A stretch of DNA of 64,000 bases from Anaerolineae bacterium (GCA_023382535.1 JAHDWA010000001.1:124001-188000), one strand, 5' to 3'. Shown: positions 54,032 to 62,269, numbered from the stretch's first letter. Numbers and translations are program-made. Notes: generated by a model not told the origin, from the letters alone.

Positions 54032-54457
54032 CTAGCGAAAGTGCTCAACCCAGCGTTCGACCGCCTGGGTGAAGGGTTTGGTGGAGGTCGGTATGGCGAT
54101 GTACCAGTTCCAGTCGCAGGATTCTGCGTGGACCACAAACCCACCTTCATAATCACTTCGGTTATCTGAACGTTGACCAGGGTGGAGATAATCGTTAAAG
54201 CCGAAATATTTCTGAAAAAGCCTGCCTCGTATCTTAGAGACAATTTCAACCTGAAAGCCTGAGTAGCTACCAATTGTGCTCTGTATTTCCAGGGTAAGGA
54301 CAGCTAGCCGGTCGTCGTCGAGCCGATACAGCCCCTGCCGGTCAAACCAGGTGATAGGAATTGACCATGCCAGCGATTGCACAAAAGCCTGTTTGGGGCT
54401 GATAAATGGAGCGGGTTGTGCTTTTTGGGACTGAATCGATTTCTTGTTAGGCGTCAA
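54032..54457 (-). CDS. Unknown protein (141 aa)
   Basis: A basic N terminus (M-T-P-N-K-K-S-I-Q-S-Q-K) is followed by a strand-rich domain containing W-F-D-R-Q-G-L-Y-R-L-D-D-D, then two aromatic strands (G-R-L-F-Q-K-Y-F-G-F-N-D-Y) and a W-N-W-Y-I-A-I-P segment. It is the first gene of a short minus-strand row with those at 53958 and 53650. No family is recognised. Confidence 0.55.
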   Translation of the reverse strand: MTPNKKSIQSQKAQPAPFISPKQAFVQSLAWSIPITWFDRQGLYRLDDDRLAVLTLEIQSTIGSYSGFQVEIVSKIRGRLFQKYFGFNDYLHPGQRSDNRSDYEGGFVVHAESCDWNWYIAIPTSTKPFTQAVERWVEHFR

Positions 54458-54774
54458 CAGACCTCCTGTTTGTTTAAAATGTTACAGCCGCTTAGGGGCG
54501 GCTGTATTTTCCTGACCTAAAAAGGCTAATTGAATGAAGCTTCGTGATAGCCAACAGTGCTGGTATAGGATAATAATCTTCCGGGCACAGGATATGTAGC
54601 AACTTACCTTCCCAGGGATTCGTAACGGTCATGAAGAACCGAGAGCACCGCCTGGTTCACCCTAGTTTTGAGGGTGAGATACCTCAAGAAATGCGCCCCC
54701 AGATGGGCCTCCAATTCTTTCAAGAGCAGATAATAGTATTTGCCTTATATAATTAAATATAATAAAATATATCT
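54458..54774. other. Gap with a GC-rich hairpin and the IS607 left flank
   Basis: A hairpin with arms ACAGCCGC (54484-54491) and GCGGCTGT (54498-54505) lies just upstream of the 141-aa gene. It is followed by ATTTT on the plus strand and could be a terminator or an attenuator. The stretch 54740-54774 is very AT-rich and probably contains the left end and promoter of the IS607 element. No gene is seen. Confidence 0.5.
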
Positions 54775-55398
54775 ATGAATAAGACCTACAGGCCCCACGA
54801 ATTTGCCAAACTCATTAGCCGTACTACCCAGACCTTGCAGCGCTGGGATCGAGTAGGTATTCTCAAGGCTCACCGGACCCCGACGAATCGGCGTTACTAC
54901 ACCCACGATCAGTATCTTCAAATCATCGGCCAGAAAGCAGCTGAACAGCAGATTGTAGCCTATTACCGCGTATCCAGTGTTGGCCAGAAAGCTGAGCTGG
55001 TCAGTCAAAAGGCGGCTATCGAACAGTTCTGTATCGCTGCCGGAAAACCGGTGAGTTTATGGCTCCATGACATTGGCAGCGGTCTGAATTACAAACGCAA
55101 AAACTTTGTGATCTTGCTGGAAATGGTCGAACGGGGCGAAGTGTCAGAAATCGTCATTGCTCACAAAGACCGACTGGTGCGGTTCGGATATGAGTGGTTT
55201 GAGAAATTTTGTCGGGATCATGGCGCCACCCTGACGGTAATGAACGCCGAAAGTCTATCGCCGGAAGAAGAAATGACCCAAGACCTGTTGAGTATCATCC
55301 ATTGCTTCTCCAGCCGGTTATACGGGTTGCGTCGTTATAAAAAAAAGATCATTGAGTTAATCAAGGTCAATGAGGACGATCAAACGGATCAGTCATAA
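54775..55398 (+). CDS. IS607 serine recombinase (TnpA)
   Basis: The product is 207 residues. An N-terminal MerR-like HTH (T-T-Q-T-L-Q-R-W-D-R-V-G-I-L) is followed by a resolvase domain with the catalytic Ser in Y-R-V-S-S-V-G-Q at about 64-71, D-I-G-S-G-L-N-Y-K-R, and A-H-K-D-R-L-V-R-F-G at about 128-137. This is the characteristic IS607 order, with DNA binding at the N terminus. It cuts and joins single-element circles without target duplication. It overlaps tnpB by 29 nt. Confidence 0.9.
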   Translation: MNKTYRPHEFAKLISRTTQTLQRWDRVGILKAHRTPTNRRYYTHDQYLQIIGQKAAEQQIVAYYRVSSVGQKAELVSQKAAIEQFCIAAGKPVSLWLHDIGSGLNYKRKNFVILLEMVERGEVSEIVIAHKDRLVRFGYEWFEKFCRDHGATLTVMNAESLSPEEEMTQDLLSIIHCFSSRLYGLRRYKKKIIELIKVNEDDQTDQS

Positions 55399-56983
55399 AC
55401 TCAATCGAGGCAAGTTTGAAGCCTTGCGCGAGGTTGCTTCGGCCTATGCCAGAGAAAAGCAGGAGCATGGGCCGGTGTACCATGACGACGCCCTGTTTGG
55501 GGCACATGCTAGCGAGCGCACCCGGCGGGATACCTTGGTCAAGGTAGACAAGTACAGCAGCCCACATGGGGTATCGGGTCGGATGTGGAAGTTGGCCCAA
55601 AAAGACGCCTACGAAACGATCAAAAAGGAGTGGGCCGGGCTGGCTGAAGCCATCAAGCCGCTGATTGGGGCGCACCAGGCCGGTAAGGATGGAGAAGCAC
55701 CCTGTGGGGTAGTCTGGACCGAAACGCAGTTGCGCTATGCCTACTGGCTGATTTACACCCCTCAGCGGATGGCCGAATTCGTCGCCGGTCAGGCCTCGGT
55801 TCCATCGCACTTCGACATCGAACCTCGCGAACAAAAGGTCGTCCGAAATTATTTGCGGCGGGTCATCCGGCGCAAACGAGGTCGCCGACCCATGGTCAGG
55901 TTGGAGCGCTCGTTTGTGTTGGACCCTGATATGTATGACCTTGAGATCACCTCGGCCGGAACACAGATCCTGGCGGTGACCAGTCTGACCCCACGAAAGC
56001 GGATTAGAATCCCCTTGACCGGCTATACCGTCATCTCCGGCAATATTCGGGTGGTGCTTGACCCCGACCGGCAGCGGGTGGAAGTTCATTACACCGCCAG
56101 ATTGAAAATACCCGGAGCACAAACAGATGAGGTGGTGGCGGTCGACGCCGGCCTGACGGAAGTCTTTACCGATGAAGCAGGCAACCGCTACGGTACTGGC
56201 CAGGGTCAATTGATTTACGATGAATCTGAGCGGATTTTGCAAAAGAACCGCAAGCGGAACAAGCTGTACCAACTGGCTGAAAAGCACAGTCAACAGGGAC
56301 GGCATAAAAAAGCACGAAATATCCGCAAGTTCAATCTCGGTAAAAAGAAGCAGAACAAAAACAAACGGAAAAACCGGATCGAGCTTGAACGCCAGATTAA
56401 TACGGCCCTCAATGAAATTGTTGAGAAAAGACAGCCTAAGGTCCTGGTGACGGAAAAACTGGATATTCGAGGCAAAGCTAAAAGTAAACAAATGTCCCGC
56501 CAGGTCAGTTTATGGCCCCGTGGAACATTGAAAGAAAGAACCGAGTTCAAGGCGTCGGCGGCAGGTTGCCGTCGAAGGCAGGTCAACCCGGCGTATACCT
56601 CTCAAACGTGTCCTCGGTGCTGGTTCGTTGACGGGCAGAACCGCAAAGGGGACAGATTTAAGTGCGTGAAGTGCGCGTACGAGCAGGTCGCAGACCGAGT
56701 TGCCGCCCTGAACCTCAAAGCAAGACTTACTGACCCCGATATTACCCTTTGGACGCCGAAGGAACGGGTCAAGGCTATCTTGCTGGAAAGGTTTGCCGCT
56801 CAACAGCGGTTTGCCGTTTTGGAAACCGTGGAGCCGAAAGGTGAAGCGGGGACTGTTTTGGGCATAGACTCCAGTTGCAACATAGCCCAGACCCGATGGG
56901 TGTTATCAACGGAGCGCGAAACGACCGGTACAATCCTGGTGACAGGGGAAAACGCCGGTGCGAGATGTAAGCGAGCGAGTTAA
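55370..56983 (+). CDS. tnpB: RNA-guided nuclease TnpB (IS607 type)
   Basis: The product is about 537 residues. RuvC residues are V-V-A-V-D-A-G-L at about 252-259 (first Asp), V-T-E-K-L-D-I-R-G-K (Glu) and A-D-R-V-A-A-L-N-L (last Asp); the zinc finger is C-P-R-C...C-V-K-C. All three catalytic acids are present, so nuclease activity is plausible. An unusually long tail after the last Asp (about 85 residues) probably overlaps the omega-RNA gene at the right end of the element. The start at 55370 overlaps the recombinase; internal starts are possible. Confidence 0.85.
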   Translation: MRTIKRISHKLNRGKFEALREVASAYAREKQEHGPVYHDDALFGAHASERTRRDTLVKVDKYSSPHGVSGRMWKLAQKDAYETIKKEWAGLAEAIKPLIGAHQAGKDGEAPCGVVWTETQLRYAYWLIYTPQRMAEFVAGQASVPSHFDIEPREQKVVRNYLRRVIRRKRGRRPMVRLERSFVLDPDMYDLEITSAGTQILAVTSLTPRKRIRIPLTGYTVISGNIRVVLDPDRQRVEVHYTARLKIPGAQTDEVVAVDAGLTEVFTDEAGNRYGTGQGQLIYDESERILQKNRKRNKLYQLAEKHSQQGRHKKARNIRKFNLGKKKQNKNKRKNRIELERQINTALNEIVEKRQPKVLVTEKLDIRGKAKSKQMSRQVSLWPRGTLKERTEFKASAAGCRRRQVNPAYTSQTCPRCWFVDGQNRKGDRFKCVKCAYEQVADRVAALNLKARLTDPDITLWTPKERVKAILLERFAAQQRFAVLETVEPKGEAGTVLGIDSSCNIAQTRWVLSTERETTGTILVTGENAGARCKRAS

Positions 56984-57025
56984 TACGTTTGATTACATTT
57001 CAGGAAACAGACATAGACTACACCT

Positions 57026-57418
57026 TTAGATCACCGGTTGCGTTTCAGCTAACATCTGCGGCGGGGTTGGTCCGTTATTCCCGAAGACGCTCGCTGTCGC
57101 CGCTGCGGGAACTGTGGCAGGCACGGCTGATTTCTTCTGACGCGAGTCAATCCAAACCAGGGCCGCGAGACCGATCAGGGCGATACCCAGGCTCACTGTT
57201 ATTTCTCCTAGTGACAGCGGCCGGGAGCGCGGGGAAAATTTCCCCACCCCTCCAAATCTCAATCCTGCTCTACCGGCCATCACCCAGCCTATCTCTGACA
57301 CAACAGCACGAATGAACGCAGTTACAATGATTAAGCTGTAGATATTGAACGCCAGGACGAGGACAATCAGCAAAAAGTTGATCACCTGGGGAAATAATGT
57401 TGAGCCTTTTTTGAACAT
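57026..57418 (-). CDS. Two-helix membrane protein (130 aa)
   Basis: An upstream ATG (57448) exists, but ATG 57418 has GAGGA 9 nt before it and gives M-F-K-K-G, like the related protein at 25273-25647. Two membrane helices (about 9-30 and 68-86) enclose a Gly- and Arg-rich loop. The tail (about 90-130) is Ala/Pro-rich and may be exposed. It is the last gene of the 62-57 kb operon. The recurrence of this plan in two operons suggests a defined role, for example as a small membrane subunit. Confidence 0.6.
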   Translation of the reverse strand: MFKKGSTLFPQVINFLLIVLVLAFNIYSLIIVTAFIRAVVSEIGWVMAGRAGLRFGGVGKFSPRSRPLSLGEITVSLGIALIGLAALVWIDSRQKKSAVPATVPAAATASVFGNNGPTPPQMLAETQPVI

Positions 57419-57474
57419 ACAAATTTTCCTCTTCTTAGGGGGTGACATAGAAAACGTGAGCCCGCCTCACCTCA

Positions 57475-58095
57475 TCAGCCGGTGATGCGAGTTTTAGGTA
57501 ACGAGACAAACAGCAAGGGGAGGCGCGGCTCCGCCAGGACAGAGCCGCACGGCGGATTAAGAGCTTGTATGAGCTGCTTCAGCTTCTCCAAAAGCCGGGT
57601 GTAGAAGTGCATTTCCAGGGTCAGGGCACGACGCCATTCTTCCTTGGTCGCGGGATCGAATGGTTGACAGGCCACGTACCTCTCGGCCAGCCTGGAACGG
57701 CGGTGTTCACGTTTGATAAATTCCCGAAACGAGCGAGCGCTGGTGAGGGGGAGCATAGATAGATCAATGATGCTTCGTTCTTCAGTTACCGCTTCTTCGA
57801 CAGACCGCGCCAGGTAATCGAAAAACTCCCAGTCTCGGAGAATAGCGGCCAGTTGCAGGAGCGTTGACGGTTTTCTAAACCATCTGGAGGAAGGTCCTGG
57901 AAAATATTCTCGGCTGTTTCGCCAATCTTTTAGCTCTATCTCCAGCCGCGAAGCGGCGTACTGCAAATGACCTTCCAGGATCAGCATATCTGCCCAGGAC
58001 AAATCCTTCAAATTTAGCGCCAGCGGGCACGTGGTCTCGGCCGGGATGTAGCTACGCTTTGCGAAACTTGGGGTGAAGTGGTGAAATTGGGTCAT
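57475..58095 (-). CDS. Unknown helical protein (206 aa)
   Basis: The product is mainly helical. The middle part (about 35-120) contains amphipathic helices with W-A-D-M-L-I-L-E-G-H-L-Q-Y-A and D-W-E-F-F-D-Y-L-A. The distal part is basic and ends before a Pro-rich segment (S-V-L-A-E-P-R-L-P). It starts 7 bp after the Mom-like gene, so translation is linked. Like the 109-aa and 145-aa neighbours it looks like a helical bundle. No known family is recognised. Confidence 0.6.
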   Translation of the reverse strand: MTQFHHFTPSFAKRSYIPAETTCPLALNLKDLSWADMLILEGHLQYAASRLEIELKDWRNSREYFPGPSSRWFRKPSTLLQLAAILRDWEFFDYLARSVEEAVTEERSIIDLSMLPLTSARSFREFIKREHRRSRLAERYVACQPFDPATKEEWRRALTLEMHFYTRLLEKLKQLIQALNPPCGSVLAEPRLPLLFVSLPKTRITG

Positions 58096-58102
58096 CTGTG
58101 TC

Positions 58103-58984
58103 TTATAATCCTTCTACAAAAGTGGGCTGGGTGAGGCCAATCGACTGGCGCAGCCGCAGTAATAGGTTAGTAGTTCGACCCTCGATGAGTAGGCGAGGCT
58201 GAATCCAGCCCAGACTCCCCTCTCCCCACTCGAAACTGCGAACCCACGGGGGCAGAGCGGCACGGTAGATGGCGTACTCCGGGCTGTTTTCCTCGGCCAG
58301 GACAAAGACGAAACGGTGCTTTGGCCCGTCGGCTACAAGACTAACTCCCCCCTGCTGTGCTAATTCGGCTCTTAACGTGCGCCCATCCTGGTAGATGGAG
58401 CGCACCCGCCCGTCCTTGAGATAGCGGGTAGGACCCTTCATCTGGGTGGTGGTTCCCGCGTAAAGGGCTCCGGCCTGGTGATAAATACGCCCGGCCACCG
58501 GTGGGGACTCAAAGATATTGCCCTGCGGATCATCGAAGATCCAGCCGGCCATTGAGTCCAGGCTGAGGAGATAACGATAGGGCGGTCGCTCCGGATGCCT
58601 GACCAACAGATCGTGAGGGAAGCGACAGTTGACCTGGCGAATAAAGGCAACCAAATCTTCCGAGGCTATTCCTGCTGCCCACAATCGCGATAGATACACC
58701 GTCGTGCTGGCGAGGTCAGTTCCGACTGCGGCCATTACCGGGCGGTTGCCCCACGGCGCGTTGCCGAGACGGATGACCGCCCGGCATTTATGGCCAATCA
58801 TTAAGCCGTAGTTGATGTGATCCGCTGCCGGCCCAGGTCCGCGGCTGGTGCGATGGGCTGACCGGTATTTCTCGCCGAACCAGGTCTTGCGCGGCGAAGG
58901 CTGGCTCAAGATTTCGATGGCCTGCTTGCGAGGAATAATTTCAATCCGGCCTCTCTCTCCTGAGTGCAGTTGCAGGAAACTCAT
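58103..58984 (-). CDS. Mom-like / GNAT-type protein, copy 2 (293 aa)
   Basis: It is a close relative of the protein at 59379-60275. Features recall phage Mom (adenine carbamoylmethylation) and related GNAT proteins: an N-terminal N-Y-G-L-M-I-G-H-K-C-R-A-V-I-R-L-G strand pair, L-L-S-L-D-S-M-A at about 141-148, G-R-I-Y-H-Q-A-G-A-L-Y-A-G-T at about 165-178 and a final K-H-R-F-V-F-V-L at about 225-232. Phage Mom proteins modify DNA to resist restriction. The catalytic residues were not checked by alignment, so the call is tentative. Confidence 0.5.
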   Translation of the reverse strand: MSFLQLHSGERGRIEIIPRKQAIEILSQPSPRKTWFGEKYRSAHRTSRGPGPAADHINYGLMIGHKCRAVIRLGNAPWGNRPVMAAVGTDLASTTVYLSRLWAAGIASEDLVAFIRQVNCRFPHDLLVRHPERPPYRYLLSLDSMAGWIFDDPQGNIFESPPVAGRIYHQAGALYAGTTTQMKGPTRYLKDGRVRSIYQDGRTLRAELAQQGGVSLVADGPKHRFVFVLAEENSPEYAIYRAALPPWVRSFEWGEGSLGWIQPRLLIEGRTTNLLLRLRQSIGLTQPTFVEGL

Positions 58985-59002
58985 CGAGTACCTCCTCTCG
59001 TC

Positions 59003-59332
59003 TTAACAAGCACCCGCACGCGCGGCATTGAGTTGGGCCAGGAGTCCCTGAGCTATATCCGATTCCTCGAGGAATCTAAGTTGTTGGAGAATCGGCAGCA
59101 GATAGCGCACCTGGGCATTACTCAGCTCAATATAAAAGAGGGTGGCAGGTACGATGTCGGAGGCGATATAACCGATGATACAGTTCAGCGCCTGCTTGAA
59201 TACCTCCAGGACTTCGCGATGTAAGCGAGTTTCCGAGGCTGACACCTTCTGTTGCTGCAGGATCGGCAGCAAATACTGTAGATGGCTGCCGTATAGTTCA
59301 AGTTTAAGCGGATGTTTTCTTTCGTGAGGCAT
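59003..59332 (-). CDS. Helical protein with an internal duplication (109 aa)
   Basis: The frame opens at 59416, but ATG 59332 (MPHERKH) with GGAG 6 nt upstream avoids the overlap with the previous gene and is preferred. The two halves repeat a pattern: L-E-L-Y-G-S-H-L-Q-Y-L-L-P-I-L-Q-Q and I-E-L-S-N-A-Q-V-R-Y-L-L-P-I-L-Q-Q. Each is a helix pair. It lies between the two Mom-like genes. Tandem duplication of a helical hairpin suggests a binding or scaffold protein. Confidence 0.6.
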   Translation of the reverse strand: MPHERKHPLKLELYGSHLQYLLPILQQQKVSASETRLHREVLEVFKQALNCIIGYIASDIVPATLFYIELSNAQVRYLLPILQQLRFLEESDIAQGLLAQLNAARAGAC

Positions 59333-59378
59333 CTTGACTCCATTGAAATTGGTTAAGCAGAGGTCAAAGCATTGAAGA

Positions 59379-60275
59379 TCAGGTTTTCCCATCGGCCAAT
59401 GCTTCTGAAAGATCATTGATCGGGATAGATTCGGCGACCGTCGGCTCGAACGCCCGCAGGCGTTCGAGGAGTCTGGTCAACAAACGGGGCTGAACCCAGC
59501 CTAGACTTCCCTCTCCCCAGGTGAAATCCCTTACATTTGGGGGTAATGCAGCCCGATAGGTCGTATATTCGAGGCTGCCCTTTTCGGCCAGCACAAAAAC
59601 GAAACGATGCTTTGGCCCGTCGTCGAAGAACTCAATCCCCTGTTTGCGTAACTCGGTGATCGTATTGCGGCCGGCCTTATAGACCGATTTGAGTTGGCGG
59701 CGCTCCGGGTCAAGATAGCGGGTGGGTTGGGCCGGCGTCTTGGTGACGCCAGCGTAGAGCGCCCCAGCCTGGTGATAAATGCGCCCAGCCACTGGCGGGG
59801 CCTCAAAGATATTGCCCTGAGCGTCCTCGATGAGCCAGCCCGCCATCGAGTCTAGGCTGAGCAGGTAACGGTAGGGTGGGTGCTGGGGATATCGAGCCAA
59901 CATATCTTTGGGAAACTGAACGGAAATGTGCCTGAGAAAGGTTACCAGATCGTCCGAGGTGATACCACTGGCCCAGGTCCGCATCACATACAAACACAAT
60001 TGGGCCAGGTCCGGCCCGACCGCGGCAATCACCGGGGTATTACGCCAGGGGGCGTTGCCGATGCGCATCACCGCGCGGCATTTATCCCCAACCCGCAGGC
60101 CGTAGTTGATGATATCGACTGCCGAGCCGGGTCCGCGGCTATTGCGGGAGGTGGCCCGATACTTTATCCCGAACCAGGTGCGGCGCGATACAGGTTTACT
60201 GAGGATTTCTATGGCCTCTTTGCGGGGGATAACCTCGATGCTTCCCTGTTCACCTGAAGTCAGTTGGATCAACAT
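59379..60275 (-). CDS. Mom-like / GNAT-type protein, copy 1 (298 aa)
   Basis: It aligns with the protein at 58103-58984 over nearly the whole length: E-x-I-P-R-K-E-A-I-E-I-L, T-W-F-G-I-K-Y-R, the R-G-P-G block, L-L-S-L-D-S-M-A-G-W, G-R-I-Y-H-Q-A-G-A-L-Y-A-G and K-H-R-F-V-F-V-L. The two copies diverge at the ends and probably arose by duplication with the 109-aa gene between them. If Mom-like they could modify the element's DNA, each perhaps with a different target. No methylase partner is adjacent (phage mom needs Dam control); the family call is inference. Confidence 0.5.
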   Translation of the reverse strand: MLIQLTSGEQGSIEVIPRKEAIEILSKPVSRRTWFGIKYRATSRNSRGPGSAVDIINYGLRVGDKCRAVMRIGNAPWRNTPVIAAVGPDLAQLCLYVMRTWASGITSDDLVTFLRHISVQFPKDMLARYPQHPPYRYLLSLDSMAGWLIEDAQGNIFEAPPVAGRIYHQAGALYAGVTKTPAQPTRYLDPERRQLKSVYKAGRNTITELRKQGIEFFDDGPKHRFVFVLAEKGSLEYTTYRAALPPNVRDFTWGEGSLGWVQPRLLTRLLERLRAFEPTVAESIPINDLSEALADGKT

Positions 60276-60315
60276 TGTATTTCTCGCCGGTTAAGTTTTT
60301 CCGGTACGTCATCTT

Positions 60316-61017
60316 TCATTCTTCCTGAGGGCGCAACAGTAAGGATATCACCGGTTCTACCACTACGTCTGGGCGGCCTATCTCTCCATTCAACCGCTGA
60401 GCCAGCTGCCGAAAAGAAGGAAAAGAGCGACGTTCCGCATACGATTCAACTGTGATATCATCGTTTATCGTTGAAAATATGGCCAGCCGGCCTTTGGTCA
60501 CAATCCGCTCGCGGATGCATTTGAGTAAAGGGCATAGCAGCTTTTCGCGCTCTCGCCGGGTCAACTGGATCTTCCTGAATTCTTGTATGCCAATAGCATC
60601 GGCGGCAAGTAAAACGAAATCGTACTTGGTCAAGACCTGGTAACTAATGTAGCCGTAAATGCGGACCCACTCGGGCTGCCAGGCAGCGCCAGGGTTCCGG
60701 GATGCCGCCGCCGAAAACAGGTAAGCGACGGCATCCGCCAGGGTGGCTGTCTCGCCAACTATGTCTGCTGCGTGCTCGTGCATGATCTTCTCCAGCCGAT
60801 CCATGTAAACCGCTTTGGGCAGCCACTCAGGAAGCTCTTCCTTTGCCAGGGGGTGATGGAGGATCATGGGACCGGTCAGAAAATGGATCAGTCCCGGATT
60901 CAAATTGTGATTCCGGAGGATAAAGGCGACCATGACTGGGTCAAGACCTTGCCGGAGCATACTCTGGACAGCCAGAACGGCCGCGTCAGAACCGCGACGA
61001 TACTGAAGCCGGTCCAT
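60316..61017 (-). CDS. Unknown protein (233 aa)
   Basis: The product is helical. It has L-R-N-H-N-L-N-P-G-L-I-H-F-L-T-G-P-M near residues 49-66, a central acidic part and a C-terminal S-F-P-S-F-R-Q-L-A-Q-R-L, which vaguely resembles the FQ-LF tag but lacks the Phe of L-F. It overlaps the preceding gene by one nucleotide (TAATG). No enzyme motif is recognised. It lies in the middle of the operon, before the first Mom-like gene. Confidence 0.6.
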   Translation of the reverse strand: MDRLQYRRGSDAAVLAVQSMLRQGLDPVMVAFILRNHNLNPGLIHFLTGPMILHHPLAKEELPEWLPKAVYMDRLEKIMHEHAADIVGETATLADAVAYLFSAAASRNPGAAWQPEWVRIYGYISYQVLTKYDFVLLAADAIGIQEFRKIQLTRREREKLLCPLLKCIRERIVTKGRLAIFSTINDDITVESYAERRSFPSFRQLAQRLNGEIGRPDVVVEPVISLLLRPQEE

Positions 61018-61454
61018 TAATTTTCGCTCCCTTTGGCTGCCTGGATGCGAAAAAGATCGAATAGGCCAACCTCATTCAGTCGAGCGCAAATGAGTACCAG
61101 GTTTTGGGCTGCCATATTGGTCGCGCCTTGATACAGTTCGATCAACAGAGTGGCCGTAGGGTCGCCCTCGTCTTGGGCCCAAAATAAAGCGTCATCGACG
61201 GCAAACTGCTCGGTCAACATCAAGTCCAAATGGTCATAGGCCGATAAATCCGTTTCCTCAAGCAGCGTGTCTCGCAGGCCAAGCGGGAGTCCATCTCCCC
61301 CGTATTTTTCCCAGGCGACGATGGCATAGGTCGTCTGATAGAGCTCGACCAGAACCTTCTCGGCGCAGGCCAACCAGTCCCAATAGGTTCTGAGGAGAGG
61401 CGAGAGTTCGGCAGTTAGGAGCATAAATTCGACTTCCGGCGAACTAGGATACAT
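61017..61454 (-). CDS. Unknown helical protein (145 aa)
   Basis: The product is soluble and acidic with at least four predicted helices, such as L-R-T-Y-W-D-W-L-A-C-A-E-K-V-L and D-H-L-D-L-M-L-T-E-Q-F. It overlaps both neighbours (11 nt upstream, 1 nt downstream), so it is translated as part of a chain. It has no recognised motif, but the size and helix pattern are like the 109-aa and 206-aa proteins of the same operon. Confidence 0.6.
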   Translation of the reverse strand: MYPSSPEVEFMLLTAELSPLLRTYWDWLACAEKVLVELYQTTYAIVAWEKYGGDGLPLGLRDTLLEETDLSAYDHLDLMLTEQFAVDDALFWAQDEGDPTATLLIELYQGATNMAAQNLVLICARLNEVGLFDLFRIQAAKGSEN

Positions 61455-61797
61455 AGCGCACCTGCCGGTTGAAGATTAAAGCCAGTTCGGACGGTTGGGT
61501 TTGACGAAACAGTTGCTGAAAAGAGACGATGGGTTGAGGCAGGTCATCCAGGAGGGCTTGAGGGCGGACAAACTGTATTTCCATCACGCTTCGATTCGGA
61601 GTCTCCTCAAAATGAGAGACAACGGCGCTTTTCTCAGGCAGTGAAGCCACCAAAGCTTCCAGGTATTCCTGTAAGGTTAGCCCGATCTCCATAGTCAATT
61701 GAAGCGCTTCATCCAGCAAGACGTCCCCGTTCCGGTCAGTAACGGTGATCCTGACCTGGCAAGGATACTTGGCAGATGAAGGAAGCGGGTTACTCAT
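61444..61797 (-). CDS. Small protein with FQ-LF motif (117 aa)
   Basis: A strand-rich first half (V-R-I-T-V-T-D-R-N-G-D-V-L-L-D-E) looks like a ubiquitin- or PRTRC-type small beta fold. The motif V-S-F-Q-Q-L-F-R-Q lies at about 91-99, followed by 18 more residues, so here the tag is not at the extreme end. It overlaps the upstream tagged gene by 8 nt and the downstream gene by 11 nt. Function is unknown. Confidence 0.6.
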   Translation of the reverse strand: MSNPLPSSAKYPCQVRITVTDRNGDVLLDEALQLTMEIGLTLQEYLEALVASLPEKSAVVSHFEETPNRSVMEIQFVRPQALLDDLPQPIVSFQQLFRQTQPSELALIFNRQVRYVS

Positions 61798-62269
61798 AGG
61801 GCAGTATCCCTTCTAATAATCTGAAGAAGTCTTCACGGAACAATTCCTGAAAAGAGGGATTAACTTGCAGGGTTTCCTGGTGAGGAGGGCCTGGCAGGGT
61901 TTTGTCTTTTGCCGGCGAAGGTACGGCAGGCCTAGTAGAAGCAGCCGCCTGATCGTACGCTTCGGCCCATTCCCAGGCCGCTCTAACTTGTTCAGGAGCA
62001 GCTTCGAAATGGTCCCCCAACAGCGTCACTCCACCGGGTACGTAAGCCATCGTCGCTACCCCTTCCAGCAATGCCGCCAGCACTTTTTTGGTATGCGGGC
62101 TTCTGAACATGAGGGCGTCACCGTACTCAGCAATACATCGGGCCAAATCCGGTCGGGGCATTCTGAGGATGCGCTGCCCTGTCGCAAACTCCTGAATAAT
62201 AAGATGGGCAAATTGGAGATGGCAGCGCAGAAGATGCTGGTTTATCTTTTCCTGAGTGGTATCGAACAT
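61790..62269 (-). CDS. Tagged protein at the head of the operon (159 aa)
   Basis: A TTG frame opens at 62317, but ATG 62269 (MFDTTQEKINQHLL) with AGGA upstream is preferred. A helical domain (about 1-100) is joined by a Pro-rich linker (about 110-135) to the C-terminal N-P-S-F-Q-E-L-F-R-E-D-F-F. The whole layout (small domain, flexible linker, FQ-LF tag) matches the 168-aa protein at 39081-39587. The gene heads an operon of at least nine genes running to 57026. Confidence 0.65.
   Translation of the reverse strand: MFDTTQEKINQHLLRCHLQFAHLIIQEFATGQRILRMPRPDLARCIAEYGDALMFRSPHTKKVLAALLEGVATMAYVPGGVTLLGDHFEAAPEQVRAAWEWAEAYDQAAASTRPAVPSPAKDKTLPGPPHQETLQVNPSFQELFREDFFRLLEGILPYE

Larger units (their letters stand above)
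54775..56983 (+). mobile_element. IS607-family element (core; ends not defined)
   Basis: A serine recombinase gene and an overlapping tnpB gene lie in the usual IS607 order. Elements of this family have no long terminal repeats or target duplications, so I could not set the ends; they should lie near 54740 and 57000. It sits between two minus-strand element operons. Confidence 0.85.

Noticed and set aside
57419..57448. NLS-like PPKKRK start of the 57-kb membrane protein
   Set aside because: The ribosome site favours the downstream ATG at 57418, so this part is probably untranslated.
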